The position numbers and the translations under genes were made by a program. The notes beneath the pieces are model-generated. The model saw only the letters and a list, made by a program, of their open reading frames with translations. It was not told the DNA's origin and did no database searches. 21,258 nt of DNA from a virus. The stretch's first letter is position 1. Every line of letters begins with the position of its first letter. Below, piece after piece: positions 15,889 through 20,897 of the stretch. The stretch covers positions 1 to 21,258 of IMG/VR virus record IMGVR_UViG_3300045993_000184. One strand, written 5' to 3'.

Positions 15889-15906
15889 TATTTAATGCAT
15901 TAAATA
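15889..15906. promoter_or_regulatory. 18-bp perfect palindrome, two-way late-like promoter box
   Basis: TATTTAATGCATTAAATA is its own reverse complement. Each half ends in ATTAAATA (plus strand 15899-15906; minus strand 15896-15889), a variant of T4 late TATAAATA. It lies between two divergent endonuclease genes, 50 bases from one start and 27 from the other. Either a bidirectional late promoter or a binding site for a dimeric protein is plausible. Confidence 0.5.
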
Positions 15907-15909
15907 CTT

Positions 15910-15928
15910 TCCAGAGTAACTTTCTGGA
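15910..15928 (+). promoter_or_regulatory. Hairpin over the ribosome binding region of the short GIY-YIG gene
   Basis: TCCAGA (15910-15915) pairs with TCTGGA (15923-15928) around a 7-base loop, ending 5 bases before the ATG at 15934. The only SD-like bases (GGAT, 15926-15929) are in the 3' arm. Late-like transcription from 15899-15906 would start near 15912, inside the 5' arm, and so weaken the hairpin. Confidence 0.45.
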
Positions 15929-15933
15929 TTATT

Positions 15934-16380
15934 ATGACTTGGATTTATGAGAATGAACCTGTATCTGAGGTTGACCCACAGTACATAGGTTTCATATACT
16001 GTATCACTAACTTATTAGACGGTAGACGATACATAGGAAAAAAGAAATCGACTTTCAAGAAAACTTCGATTAAAACCATCAAACTAAAAAACGGTGAGAA
16101 GCGGAAGAAGAAAATCCGATCTTTAGTTCCTTCCGATTGGGATACTTACTATGGATCATCAGAAGAATTAAAGAAGGATGTAGAAACTTTAGGAAAAGAA
16201 AACTTCAAACGAGAAATAACTCGGTGGTGTAGAACACTAAGCGAACTGACCTACTTTGAGGCCCGTGAACAATTTGTCACGGATTGCTTACTATACCCAG
16301 ACAAATTCTACAATGCTTGGATCTCATGTAGAACACGCAGAGATCATCTACTGAAATTTACACAAATTGCACCAGTATGA
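15934..16380 (+). CDS. Short GIY-YIG endonuclease
   Basis: The 148-residue protein has a GIY-YIG nuclease core: GFIYCITN (residues 19-26), RRYIGKK (31-37), the W-D-T-Y-Y-G-S-S segment (69-76), and a conserved glutamate in YFEAREQF (Glu109), followed by FYNAWISCR. A basic insert (KLKNGEKRKKK, about 50-60) may contact DNA. Unlike the 291-residue endonuclease it lacks NUMOD-type C-terminal modules. Similar short proteins are widespread free-standing endonucleases in T4-like phages, where they may act as homing or DNA-processing nucleases. It is divergent from its larger neighbour. Its last bases hold a promoter-like element for the downstream toxin module. Confidence 0.85.
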   Translation: MTWIYENEPVSEVDPQYIGFIYCITNLLDGRRYIGKKKSTFKKTSIKTIKLKNGEKRKKKIRSLVPSDWDTYYGSSEELKKDVETLGKENFKREITRWCRTLSELTYFEAREQFVTDCLLYPDKFYNAWISCRTRRDHLLKFTQIAPV

Positions 16381-16386
16381 TAGAAT
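16357..16386 (+). promoter_or_regulatory. Weak sigma70-like promoter before the Doc module
   Basis: TTTACA (16357-16362) lies in the 3' end of the endonuclease gene. TAGAAT (16381-16386) follows after 18 bases; TATGAT (16376-16381) is a better box but only 13 bases away. The TTTACACA start and the AAAGGAA leader resemble the modules at 18527 and 19963. Moderate to low certainty. Confidence 0.4.
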
Positions 16387-16404
16387 CAACATAAAGGAAA
16401 TTTT

Positions 16405-16536
16405 ATGATCAAAACTAAACAGTTAACACAACCGATAGCGGAAAAGAAAAAAATTACAAAAGAAAAATTTTTATCTTCTGCTTTAAAACAAATCAAACTT
16501 CACAAAGCATTGCTTGATAAGTTAAAAGATGCTTGA
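16405..16536 (+). CDS. 43-residue lysine-rich ORF, candidate Doc antitoxin
   Basis: The ATG at 16405 follows a good ribosome binding site (AAAGGAAA) and encodes 43 residues starting MIKTKQLTQPIAEKKKITKE and ending LHKALLDKLKDA. It is strongly basic, probably helical and without a DNA-binding domain. Its stop lies 5 bases inside the downstream toxin-like gene (8-base overlap), the order and coupling usual for antitoxin-toxin pairs. In phage P1 the C-terminal tail of Phd (about 20 residues) is enough to neutralise Doc, so a short helical peptide could act as a minimal inhibitor. This is an inference from position; no sequence similarity to Phd is evident. The charge is opposite to the acidic nature of many antitoxins, which is a point against it. 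Confidence 0.55.
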   Translation: MIKTKQLTQPIAEKKKITKEKFLSSALKQIKLHKALLDKLKDA

Positions 16537-16858
16537 ATTTTTAACCGAATCTACAATAATAGAGATTAATAAGAATTTAGGGTATTCAATCCTAAATAAA
16601 TCTCTCGTGGGTTCGGCCATTTCTTCTTGGCACTATTATAGAGATGTTAAGGATCAGATTGCTTCTGTAGTGCTAGGTATTACGAAGAATCATGCATTTT
16701 CAGACGGTAACAAAAGGACTGCTACTGTTGTATATTATGCGCTTTGTGATTGCTTAGAAATAAAACCTCTATCCGAATTCAAAATGAACATAGTAATTTT
16801 GAATATTGCTTCTTCTAAAAATATGTCAGTAATTACCGCAAGAAAATTGCTATTCTGA
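16529..16858 (+). CDS. Doc/Fic-fold toxin-like protein
   Basis: The 109-residue protein contains the Fic/Doc active motif HAFSDGNKR at residues 55-63, followed by TATVVYYALCDCLEI, which matches the Doc type (P1 Doc: HxFxDANKRTA) rather than AMPylating Fic proteins (HxFxxGNGRxxR). P1 Doc (126 residues) phosphorylates elongation factor EF-Tu and stops translation. The rest of the helical bundle is present: SLVGSAISSWHYYRDVKDQI before and the NMSVITARKLL helix after. The start lacks a strong ribosome binding site and overlaps the 43-residue ORF, so it is probably translationally coupled to it. The region is AT-rich compared with the structural genes. Function in a lytic phage (host shut-off, competitor exclusion) is inference. 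Confidence 0.85.
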   Translation: MLEFLTESTIIEINKNLGYSILNKSLVGSAISSWHYYRDVKDQIASVVLGITKNHAFSDGNKRTATVVYYALCDCLEIKPLSEFKMNIVILNIASSKNMSVITARKLLF

Positions 16859-16859
16859 T

Positions 16860-17084
16860 ATGATAAAATCAATCTATGACGTCCCCTTTTGTACTATAAA
16901 GAAAATTCTTTATATACGCGATTCTAATTTTACCTATGGAATTGATGAGGACGGCTATGGCCTTGCTATCATCGATGGGGAAAGAATTCGCTTTTTCGTC
17001 GATGAGTATGGAGAAATTGATACCAACTCGATACGATACGAAAATGAAACTGAAATCAAACAACTTACCTCGACTCAAAATTAA
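16860..17084 (+). CDS. Hypothetical protein downstream of the Doc-like gene
   Basis: A 74-residue acidic protein with many Tyr, Ile and Asp/Glu residues and alternating polar and hydrophobic stretches (CTIKKILYIRD, YGLAIIDGERIRFFVDEYG) suggesting a small beta-sheet domain. It starts one base after the Doc-like stop, so it is likely cotranscribed with the toxin module, and its 3' end overlaps the lytic transglycosylase start by about 41 bases. I do not recognise it. It could be a third member of the toxin module or an unrelated accessory protein. No motif decides between these. Confidence 0.6.
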   Translation: MIKSIYDVPFCTIKKILYIRDSNFTYGIDEDGYGLAIIDGERIRFFVDEYGEIDTNSIRYENETEIKQLTSTQN

Positions 17085-17700
17085 GAATCCATTCGGAGCA
17101 ATTCCAAAAATAGCAGAATCTCAAACCTTCAAATACATTAAGTATGTAATTTACTTTGTACTGGCAATCTCGCTATTGACCGGTGCCTTGTATCTAAATG
17201 TGATCCGTGAACAAGTGCTTTATCTTCAAAGCAAACCAGCAGAATCAGTAGCAATAAACGAAGGATTGATCCTAGACAAGACTGCATATATTATTGCCCG
17301 AGATGGTAATGTAGAACCAGGTGTTGCAAAGAAATATGCAGTTTGGATCTATGAAGCATCTGCAAAATACTCATTAGATCCTACACTACTACTTTCTGTC
17401 ATGGCTACGGAATCTGGATTCAACTATAAAGCAGTCTCACCTTTTGGTGCCATCGGACTACTTCAGATCATTCCAACTTACCATAAAGAAAAGACGACTC
17501 AAGCTGCTCTGTTTGATCCAAAGCATAACATCATGGTAGGCGCGCAAATCGTACGCGAGTATATGGATATGTCAAAAACAACAGTAGAAACTCTACTTCG
17601 GTACAATGGTTCTGTCGGACAGGCTCCTGTGTATGCAACGAAGGTAATCAGTACTCAGCATAAATATGACAAAGAAATTATGTTGGCGGTATCAGAATGA
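17044..17700 (+). CDS. Membrane-anchored lytic transglycosylase (SLT domain)
   Basis: Using the ATG at 17044, the product has 218 residues. An N-terminal basic stretch precedes one hydrophobic segment (about residues 31-52, KYVIYFVLAISLLTGALYL), predicting a type II membrane anchor with the enzyme in the periplasm. The catalytic domain has the SLT signature: glutamate in ATESGF (Glu123), SPFGAIGLLQI (132-142), and LLRYNGS (184-190). Such enzymes cleave peptidoglycan glycan strands to 1,6-anhydromuramic products. The frame is open further upstream to an ATG at 16936, but that part overlaps the 74-residue gene in another frame and looks non-coding. No start has a convincing ribosome binding site. 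The role could be lysis, cell-wall weakening or superinfection control; it is not a tail-bound type as far as can be seen. Confidence 0.88.
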   Translation: MKLKSNNLPRLKIKNPFGAIPKIAESQTFKYIKYVIYFVLAISLLTGALYLNVIREQVLYLQSKPAESVAINEGLILDKTAYIIARDGNVEPGVAKKYAVWIYEASAKYSLDPTLLLSVMATESGFNYKAVSPFGAIGLLQIIPTYHKEKTTQAALFDPKHNIMVGAQIVREYMDMSKTTVETLLRYNGSVGQAPVYATKVISTQHKYDKEIMLAVSE

Positions 17701-17843
17701 AATACACACTTGAAGTGCAAGAAGTAGATGGGGAACTTGTAATTGAGTTCCCCAAAGAACTTGTGGCCGAACTCGACTGGGCTTTGGATGATGTCCTAGT
17801 TTGGAAGATTGAAGGCGAAACTATTACATTGAGTAAGAAATGA
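17697..17843 (+). CDS. AbrB/MazE-like small protein (48 residues)
   Basis: The ATG overlaps the transglycosylase stop (ATGA) and the stop overlaps the next start (ATGA), so this 48-residue ORF fits exactly in the operon. The sequence MKYTLEVQEVDGELVIEFP, then LDWALDDVLVWKIEGETITL, follows the SpoVT/AbrB pattern: strand, G-x-L-V-I-x-x-P, helix with an E-L-x-W motif, D-D-V-L, and a final strand ending in lysines. The family includes dimeric DNA-binding transition regulators and MazE antitoxins. Here the loop carries Asp-Asp where the family usually has Gly-Asp. No matching MazF-type toxin is seen next to it. Its acidic character (many Glu/Asp) argues that DNA binding needs testing. Confidence 0.6.
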   Translation: MKYTLEVQEVDGELVIEFPKELVAELDWALDDVLVWKIEGETITLSKK

Positions 17844-18088
17844 AAAAACTTGATCTAGTCGGACAAATTGTGAAGTTGGCTCAAGATATAGAATCGGAAG
17901 ATCCTATTGACTTTGGCCTGCTCGAGGTAGATGAGAACATAGCTTACTCTCTTGTCGCTTCAAAGATACTTGAGACCTATCTCGGGAACGACCCAGAAGA
18001 TCGTGAAATGATTCTATTGGCTGCCGCAACTAAACTTGCCGTTGAAAATTTTGTGTTGAATGTTGAAAAAAGGAAACGAAATGTCTAA
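17840..18088 (+). CDS. Hypothetical protein (82 residues)
   Basis: The protein begins at an ATGA overlap and is acidic and helical, with the segment ENIAYSLVASKILETYLGN and a distinctive EDREMILLAAATKLAVENFV stretch near residues 53-72, ending in a lysine/arginine tail (EKRKRNV). Similar short proteins are found in T4-like phages of aquatic bacteria as unassigned ORFs. I do not recognise a function. It overlaps the next gene by 8 bases, given the start I chose there. It belongs to a run of small co-directional genes from 17697 to 18526. Confidence 0.75.
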   Translation: MKKLDLVGQIVKLAQDIESEDPIDFGLLEVDENIAYSLVASKILETYLGNDPEDREMILLAAATKLAVENFVLNVEKRKRNV

Positions 18089-18350
18089 ATTGATCATGGT
18101 CGAAACTCTGTCCCAGTTTCGTATTCGGTATGTTCTGGAAGTTCCAGATGACAAGACCGAATTCACTTTGGCAGATGTAGAACTGAGAGAATTGGATGAC
18201 GAATTCTCACAAAAACATCTTGGTGAAGTGTTGGTCGGACACCGTGAAATTTCTTATGACGAATTCTTTAAGCTACATGATGAGGATAATGGATTTGAAT
18301 CTTGGACTCCAGAACAAAAGATGCAATGCATCAGAAAGAATGTAGAATGA
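18081..18350 (+). CDS. Hypothetical protein (89 residues)
   Basis: The frame is open from 18060, but the ATG at 18081 has a strong ribosome binding site (AAAAGGAAA), giving 89 residues starting MSKLIMVETLSQFRIRYVLE. The acidic C-terminal half has FSQKHLGEVLVGHREISYDE and a DEDNGFESW segment. Small acidic proteins with this ETLSxFRxRYVxE opening and FSQxHLGE middle occur among unassigned genes of T4-like phages. No catalytic or binding motif can be named. Its stop overlaps the next start (ATGA). Confidence 0.75.
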   Translation: MSKLIMVETLSQFRIRYVLEVPDDKTEFTLADVELRELDDEFSQKHLGEVLVGHREISYDEFFKLHDEDNGFESWTPEQKMQCIRKNVE

Positions 18351-18526
18351 ACGAAAATTACCTAGTAACTCTAGCCAAAGTTAACACAAAAGAAGCATGG
18401 CATGAGTACACTCTCATGACCGATCTGATGGAACGATATGCTAAGTCGTGTGATATGCTGGCAGAGATGTGCTCAACCTCGTGGGGTTGGCAAGGTGCTA
18501 ACTTAGAAGAGCCCAAGAAGGAATAA
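18347..18526 (+). CDS. Hypothetical protein (59 residues)
   Basis: The start at 18347 overlaps the upstream stop in ATGA and is preferred to an upstream ATG at 18302 that would read out of frame through the previous gene. The 59-residue product is helical (HEYTLMTDLMERYAKSCDML) with two cysteines and a Trp-rich tail (STSWGWQG). No family was recognised. Its stop codon is directly followed by the -35 box of the next promoter. Confidence 0.6.
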   Translation: MNENYLVTLAKVNTKEAWHEYTLMTDLMERYAKSCDMLAEMCSTSWGWQGANLEEPKKE

Positions 18527-18583
18527 TTTACACATATTCCTTCGTGTAGTATAATTGATCTACACCGAACACAAAGGAATAAG
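18527..18583 (+). promoter_or_regulatory. Early-type promoter-leader module, copy 1
   Basis: TTTACA (18527-18532) and TATAAT (18550-18555) are spaced by 17 bases. Between them is a dyad TACAC (18529-18533) and GTGTA (18544-18548) with a 10-base gap; GTGTAG can also pair with CTACAC just past the -10. The leader ends in CACAAAGGAATAAG before the start at 18584. A close copy lies at 19963-20021. Confidence 0.8.
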
Positions 18584-18739
18584 ATGCTCTCTCTCAAACA
18601 AATTGAAATCGTTGTCGCACTGACCGAGATGAAGAGCTTGGAGATTGCGGAATTGGTCATGCACCTCGCAAGTGTCGATCCGCTTACCGCTCAAGTGCTG
18701 CGCAATGCACTAACTGTAGAGATTGGAGCAATGGAATGA
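18584..18739 (+). CDS. Small hypothetical protein (51 residues)
   Basis: This is the first gene after the copy-1 promoter, with ribosome binding site AAAGGAAT seven bases before the ATG. The 51 residues are mostly helical and hydrophobic/acidic (IEIVVALTEMKSLEIAELVM, then AQVLRNALTVEIGAME), with no transmembrane-length stretch. Its stop overlaps the start of the kinase-like gene (ATGA), so it is cotranslated with it. No function is recognised; a small regulator or kinase partner is conceivable only from position. Confidence 0.65.
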   Translation: MLSLKQIEIVVALTEMKSLEIAELVMHLASVDPLTAQVLRNALTVEIGAME

Positions 18740-19227
18740 CTGATTTTGAAAACATGAAACTAAACCCACCAATTTGCTATATGCTTATTGGTTGTCCTGG
18801 CGCTGGAAAAACTACTTGGGTACTTAAGAACCACCCAGAGCTCGGCTGTGCCTCAACTGACAAGTATATTGACCAGTTTGCTGCTGAACAAGGCATTTCA
18901 TACAACGATGCATTCTTGCCTAACATCAAGGAAGCAACCTCTCGTATGATCGACGAAGTAATGCACTTCCAGTTCACAGAGCAGGATTTTGTCTGGGATC
19001 AAACCAACATGTCCAAGAAGTCTCGTGCCAACAAGATCAAGAACTTGGTCGGTTATCGCGTGATTGCCGTGCTCTTTGAAACACCCGAAGTCGAAGAACT
19101 TCAAAAACGTCTGGCTTCACGACCAGGAAAAACTATTCCAAAATACGTTTTGGATTCTATGATTGCCTCATATGAAGTACCTACACTAGATGAGGGCTTT
19201 TACAAAATTATGATTGCTGAAAAATGA
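18736..19227 (+). CDS. Polynucleotide kinase-like P-loop protein
   Basis: The 163-residue protein is the size of a kinase-only version of T4 Pnkp (301 residues with its C-terminal phosphatase). It has Walker A GCPGAGKT (residues 19-26) followed by TW as in T4 (GCPGSGKSTW), an acidic STD motif with Asp42 in the position of the T4 general base, a WDQTNMSKKSR segment at 87-97 corresponding to the DTNLNPERR region, and a lid with arginines in KRLASRPGK (124-132) plus IPKYVLDSMI as in the T4 IPIDVLRSM stretch. Predicted role: transfer of phosphate from ATP to 5'-OH ends of DNA or RNA. It overlaps the metallophosphoesterase gene (ATGA). Substrate cannot be read; related AAA_33 kinases act on other molecules. 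Confidence 0.8.
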   Translation: MTDFENMKLNPPICYMLIGCPGAGKTTWVLKNHPELGCASTDKYIDQFAAEQGISYNDAFLPNIKEATSRMIDEVMHFQFTEQDFVWDQTNMSKKSRANKIKNLVGYRVIAVLFETPEVEELQKRLASRPGKTIPKYVLDSMIASYEVPTLDEGFYKIMIAEK

Positions 19228-19781
19228 TTTACTTTACATCTGACCTGCACATTTACCACCGACGAATCCAAGAATTCTGTCCCACCACTCGCCACGGTTC
19301 GGATTGGGAAGATATGTCCGAGCGCATCCTGAGCAACCTAGAAAATACTCTGCGTCCAGGTGACGTTCTGTACAATCTGGGTGACGTAGCATTCCAGGGT
19401 GTGAGTTTCTGTGAGAAGGCTCTGAACCGCATTCGAGCGACCGGAGTCGAACATCACCTGATTCTGGGCAACCACGACCACAACATTCGTAAGAATCAAG
19501 ATCTGAAAGATCTGTGTACCTCCGTTTCTACAATGAGAACTATCACAATTGAAAAGCAAACGGTCGTACTGTGTCACTTCCCTCTGGCTCATTGGGAAGA
19601 CGAAGAACGATCATTCCACCTGCACGGACACTGTCACGGATCTTTCAAGACCGAAGGTCAGATTCTGGATGTAGGAATTGACAATAGGAACCCAGCGGAC
19701 ATGATGCCATGGACATGGGATGAAGTAAAACAACACATGAAGACTGTGAAGCCAAAAGTTGGCCACCACGGTGCAAACTAA
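19224..19781 (+). CDS. Calcineurin-like metallophosphoesterase
   Basis: The 185-residue protein contains the full binuclear metal set: SDLHIYH (Asp7, His9), LGDVAF (Asp54), GNHDHN (Asn83, His84, Asp85), CHFPLAHW (His118) and LHGHCHG (His134, His136). Members hydrolyse phosphomono- or diesters. It starts inside the stop codon of the kinase-like gene, so the pair is likely made in matched amounts. In bacterial Pnkp of Clostridium thermocellum a kinase and a metallophosphoesterase of this fold are joined in one RNA-repair protein, so this pair could do the same two end-healing steps. Small phage phosphoesterases of this type with unknown substrate also occur alone. Confidence 0.88.
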   Translation: MIYFTSDLHIYHRRIQEFCPTTRHGSDWEDMSERILSNLENTLRPGDVLYNLGDVAFQGVSFCEKALNRIRATGVEHHLILGNHDHNIRKNQDLKDLCTSVSTMRTITIEKQTVVLCHFPLAHWEDEERSFHLHGHCHGSFKTEGQILDVGIDNRNPADMMPWTWDEVKQHMKTVKPKVGHHGAN

Positions 19782-19791
19782 GGAAATCAAA

Positions 19792-19962
19792 ATGAACTTT
19801 CAAAACATTCTCAAGGCTATTTTCCCAACTCCACCAACATTGGATGAGTACATCAAGGCTCATGATCCACAAGACATTCTCGATGTAGAAATGCTCGAGA
19901 AGCGGTACGATCAGCTGACTGTAAAGGCCTCAGAACCCGGGACAATTGTCAACTGGAATTAA
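19792..19962 (+). CDS. Small hypothetical protein (56 residues)
   Basis: The ATG at 19792 has the ribosome binding site AAGGAAAT and is preferred to an in-frame ATG at 19759 that lies inside the phosphoesterase gene. The product has a proline-rich FPTPPTLDEYIKAHDPQDI segment and a VEMLEKRYDQL helix. The Y-I-x-x-A/H-D...L-E-x-R arrangement is vaguely like small DUF3563-type proteins, but the match is too weak to name. Its stop codon directly precedes the copy-2 promoter. Confidence 0.6.
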   Translation: MNFQNILKAIFPTPPTLDEYIKAHDPQDILDVEMLEKRYDQLTVKASEPGTIVNWN

Positions 19963-20021
19963 TGTACACATAATTCTGAGTGTAGTATAATAGACTCATA
20001 TCGAAACTCAAAGGAATTGAA
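19963..20021 (+). promoter_or_regulatory. Early-type promoter-leader module, copy 2
   Basis: TGTACA (19963-19968) and TATAAT (19986-19991) are spaced by 17 bases. The dyad TACAC (19965-19969) and GTGTA (19980-19984) has the same 10-base gap as copy 1, and GTGTAGTATAAT is identical in both. The leader ACTCAAAGGAATTG before the start at 20022 also matches. As in copy 1, the -35 box begins directly after a stop codon. Confidence 0.8.
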
Positions 20022-20201
20022 ATGGCTATGGTTACCGTTTATGTTGGAGATTATATTAAGAATGAGACTGGTTTCTTCAAACGTGTAGAATCTATACAAC
20101 TTTGCTGTGACGAATATATTATAGTCTTTTCTGACGGATCTATTATGTTACTCGATGATGTTACCATGGACAATCTCTTCCTTGAATCCGAAGTAGTTTA
20201 A
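20022..20201 (+). CDS. Small hypothetical protein (59 residues)
   Basis: The first gene after the copy-2 promoter has ribosome binding site AAAGGAATTG before its ATG. The 59-residue product is hydrophobic with alternating strands (MVTVYVGDYI, IIVFSDGSIMLLDDVTM) and a CC pair at residues 28-29, suggesting a small beta-rich domain of the type that binds a partner. No membrane-length helix or known motif is visible. Function unknown. Confidence 0.65.
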   Translation: MAMVTVYVGDYIKNETGFFKRVESIQLCCDEYIIVFSDGSIMLLDDVTMDNLFLESEVV

Positions 20202-20217
20202 CTCAGGAATTTTTATT

Positions 20218-20586
20218 ATGGCTAAAGAAACAAAAGCTCAACGTGAAGTCCGTGAATCGGAAGAACGCGGCCGTTCGCTCGTCGAACAGTGTCGCAATTA
20301 TCCAGTACGTTTGATGGCTTTACTCCAACGTGCTCAGAATTGCAACTTTGAGTTGGCAGTTGATGGAATGTACTTCCGTGTGTATGACCGGGATGACCGC
20401 GACTATGATGTCTATGTAGTTGGACTTGAATTTTCAACGGATGATGATTGGAATCTCGATAACCTCGAGTTTGTAGTCCGTGAAAAGGAAGATGCGGCTC
20501 GTGAACAAGAACGTAAACGGTTGGCTCGTCAGACTGCTCTGAATAAGCTTACCACTGAAGAACGTGCCCTTTTGAACTTGCTGTAA
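20218..20586 (+). CDS. Hypothetical charged protein (122 residues)
   Basis: The protein starts after an AGGAATTTTT ribosome binding site. The N-terminal third is charged and helical (KAQREVRESEERGRSLVEQC). The middle has a tyrosine/aspartate-rich beta stretch (YFRVYDRDDRDYDVYVVGLE), and the C-terminal third is a Glu/Arg-rich helix (REKEDAAREQERKRLARQ). No nuclease, kinase or DNA-binding motif was recognised. It is cotranscribed with its neighbours (2-base gap to the next gene). Function unknown. Confidence 0.75.
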   Translation: MAKETKAQREVRESEERGRSLVEQCRNYPVRLMALLQRAQNCNFELAVDGMYFRVYDRDDRDYDVYVVGLEFSTDDDWNLDNLEFVVREKEDAAREQERKRLARQTALNKLTTEERALLNLL

Positions 20587-20588
20587 TC

Positions 20589-20897
20589 ATGTTTTACTTT
20601 GATAAAGAGAAAAAGCCAATTGGTGGATATACCCACTGGGATATTCATGCTCTTGCACGCTGTTTGGATCCTAATGCATGGGTTGAGTTTGATGCACTCC
20701 CAGATGTTGATCCGGTCACCGGTGACAAAAAGTACTACGGTAGCTTTGGAGCCGTCAATACTTCTTTCAATATGGCAATCAATGGTCTTAAGAATGGAGT
20801 GAAGATTGTTTCTAAGAAACATCTCTGGTCCTTCAAGGATCTTCAGATCCACACAATCGAAATGCAAATCAAAAAGCTGAAAAATGAAAAAATCTAA
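20589..20897 (+). CDS. Hypothetical protein (102 residues)
   Basis: A soluble-looking protein beginning MFYFDKEKKPIGGYTHWDIH. It has an aromatic N-terminal half with the acidic WVEFDALPDVDPVTGDKKYYG segment and a lysine-rich C-terminal helix (HTIEMQIKKLKNEKI). It overlaps the next gene by 14 bases. The frame is confirmed by tight packing on both sides. I recognise no domain. Confidence 0.75.
   Translation: MFYFDKEKKPIGGYTHWDIHALARCLDPNAWVEFDALPDVDPVTGDKKYYGSFGAVNTSFNMAINGLKNGVKIVSKKHLWSFKDLQIHTIEMQIKKLKNEKI

Noticed and set aside
16936-17043. N-terminal extension of the lytic transglycosylase
   Set aside because: Met/Ser-rich translation overlapping the 74-residue gene in another frame, not resembling a signal or domain.
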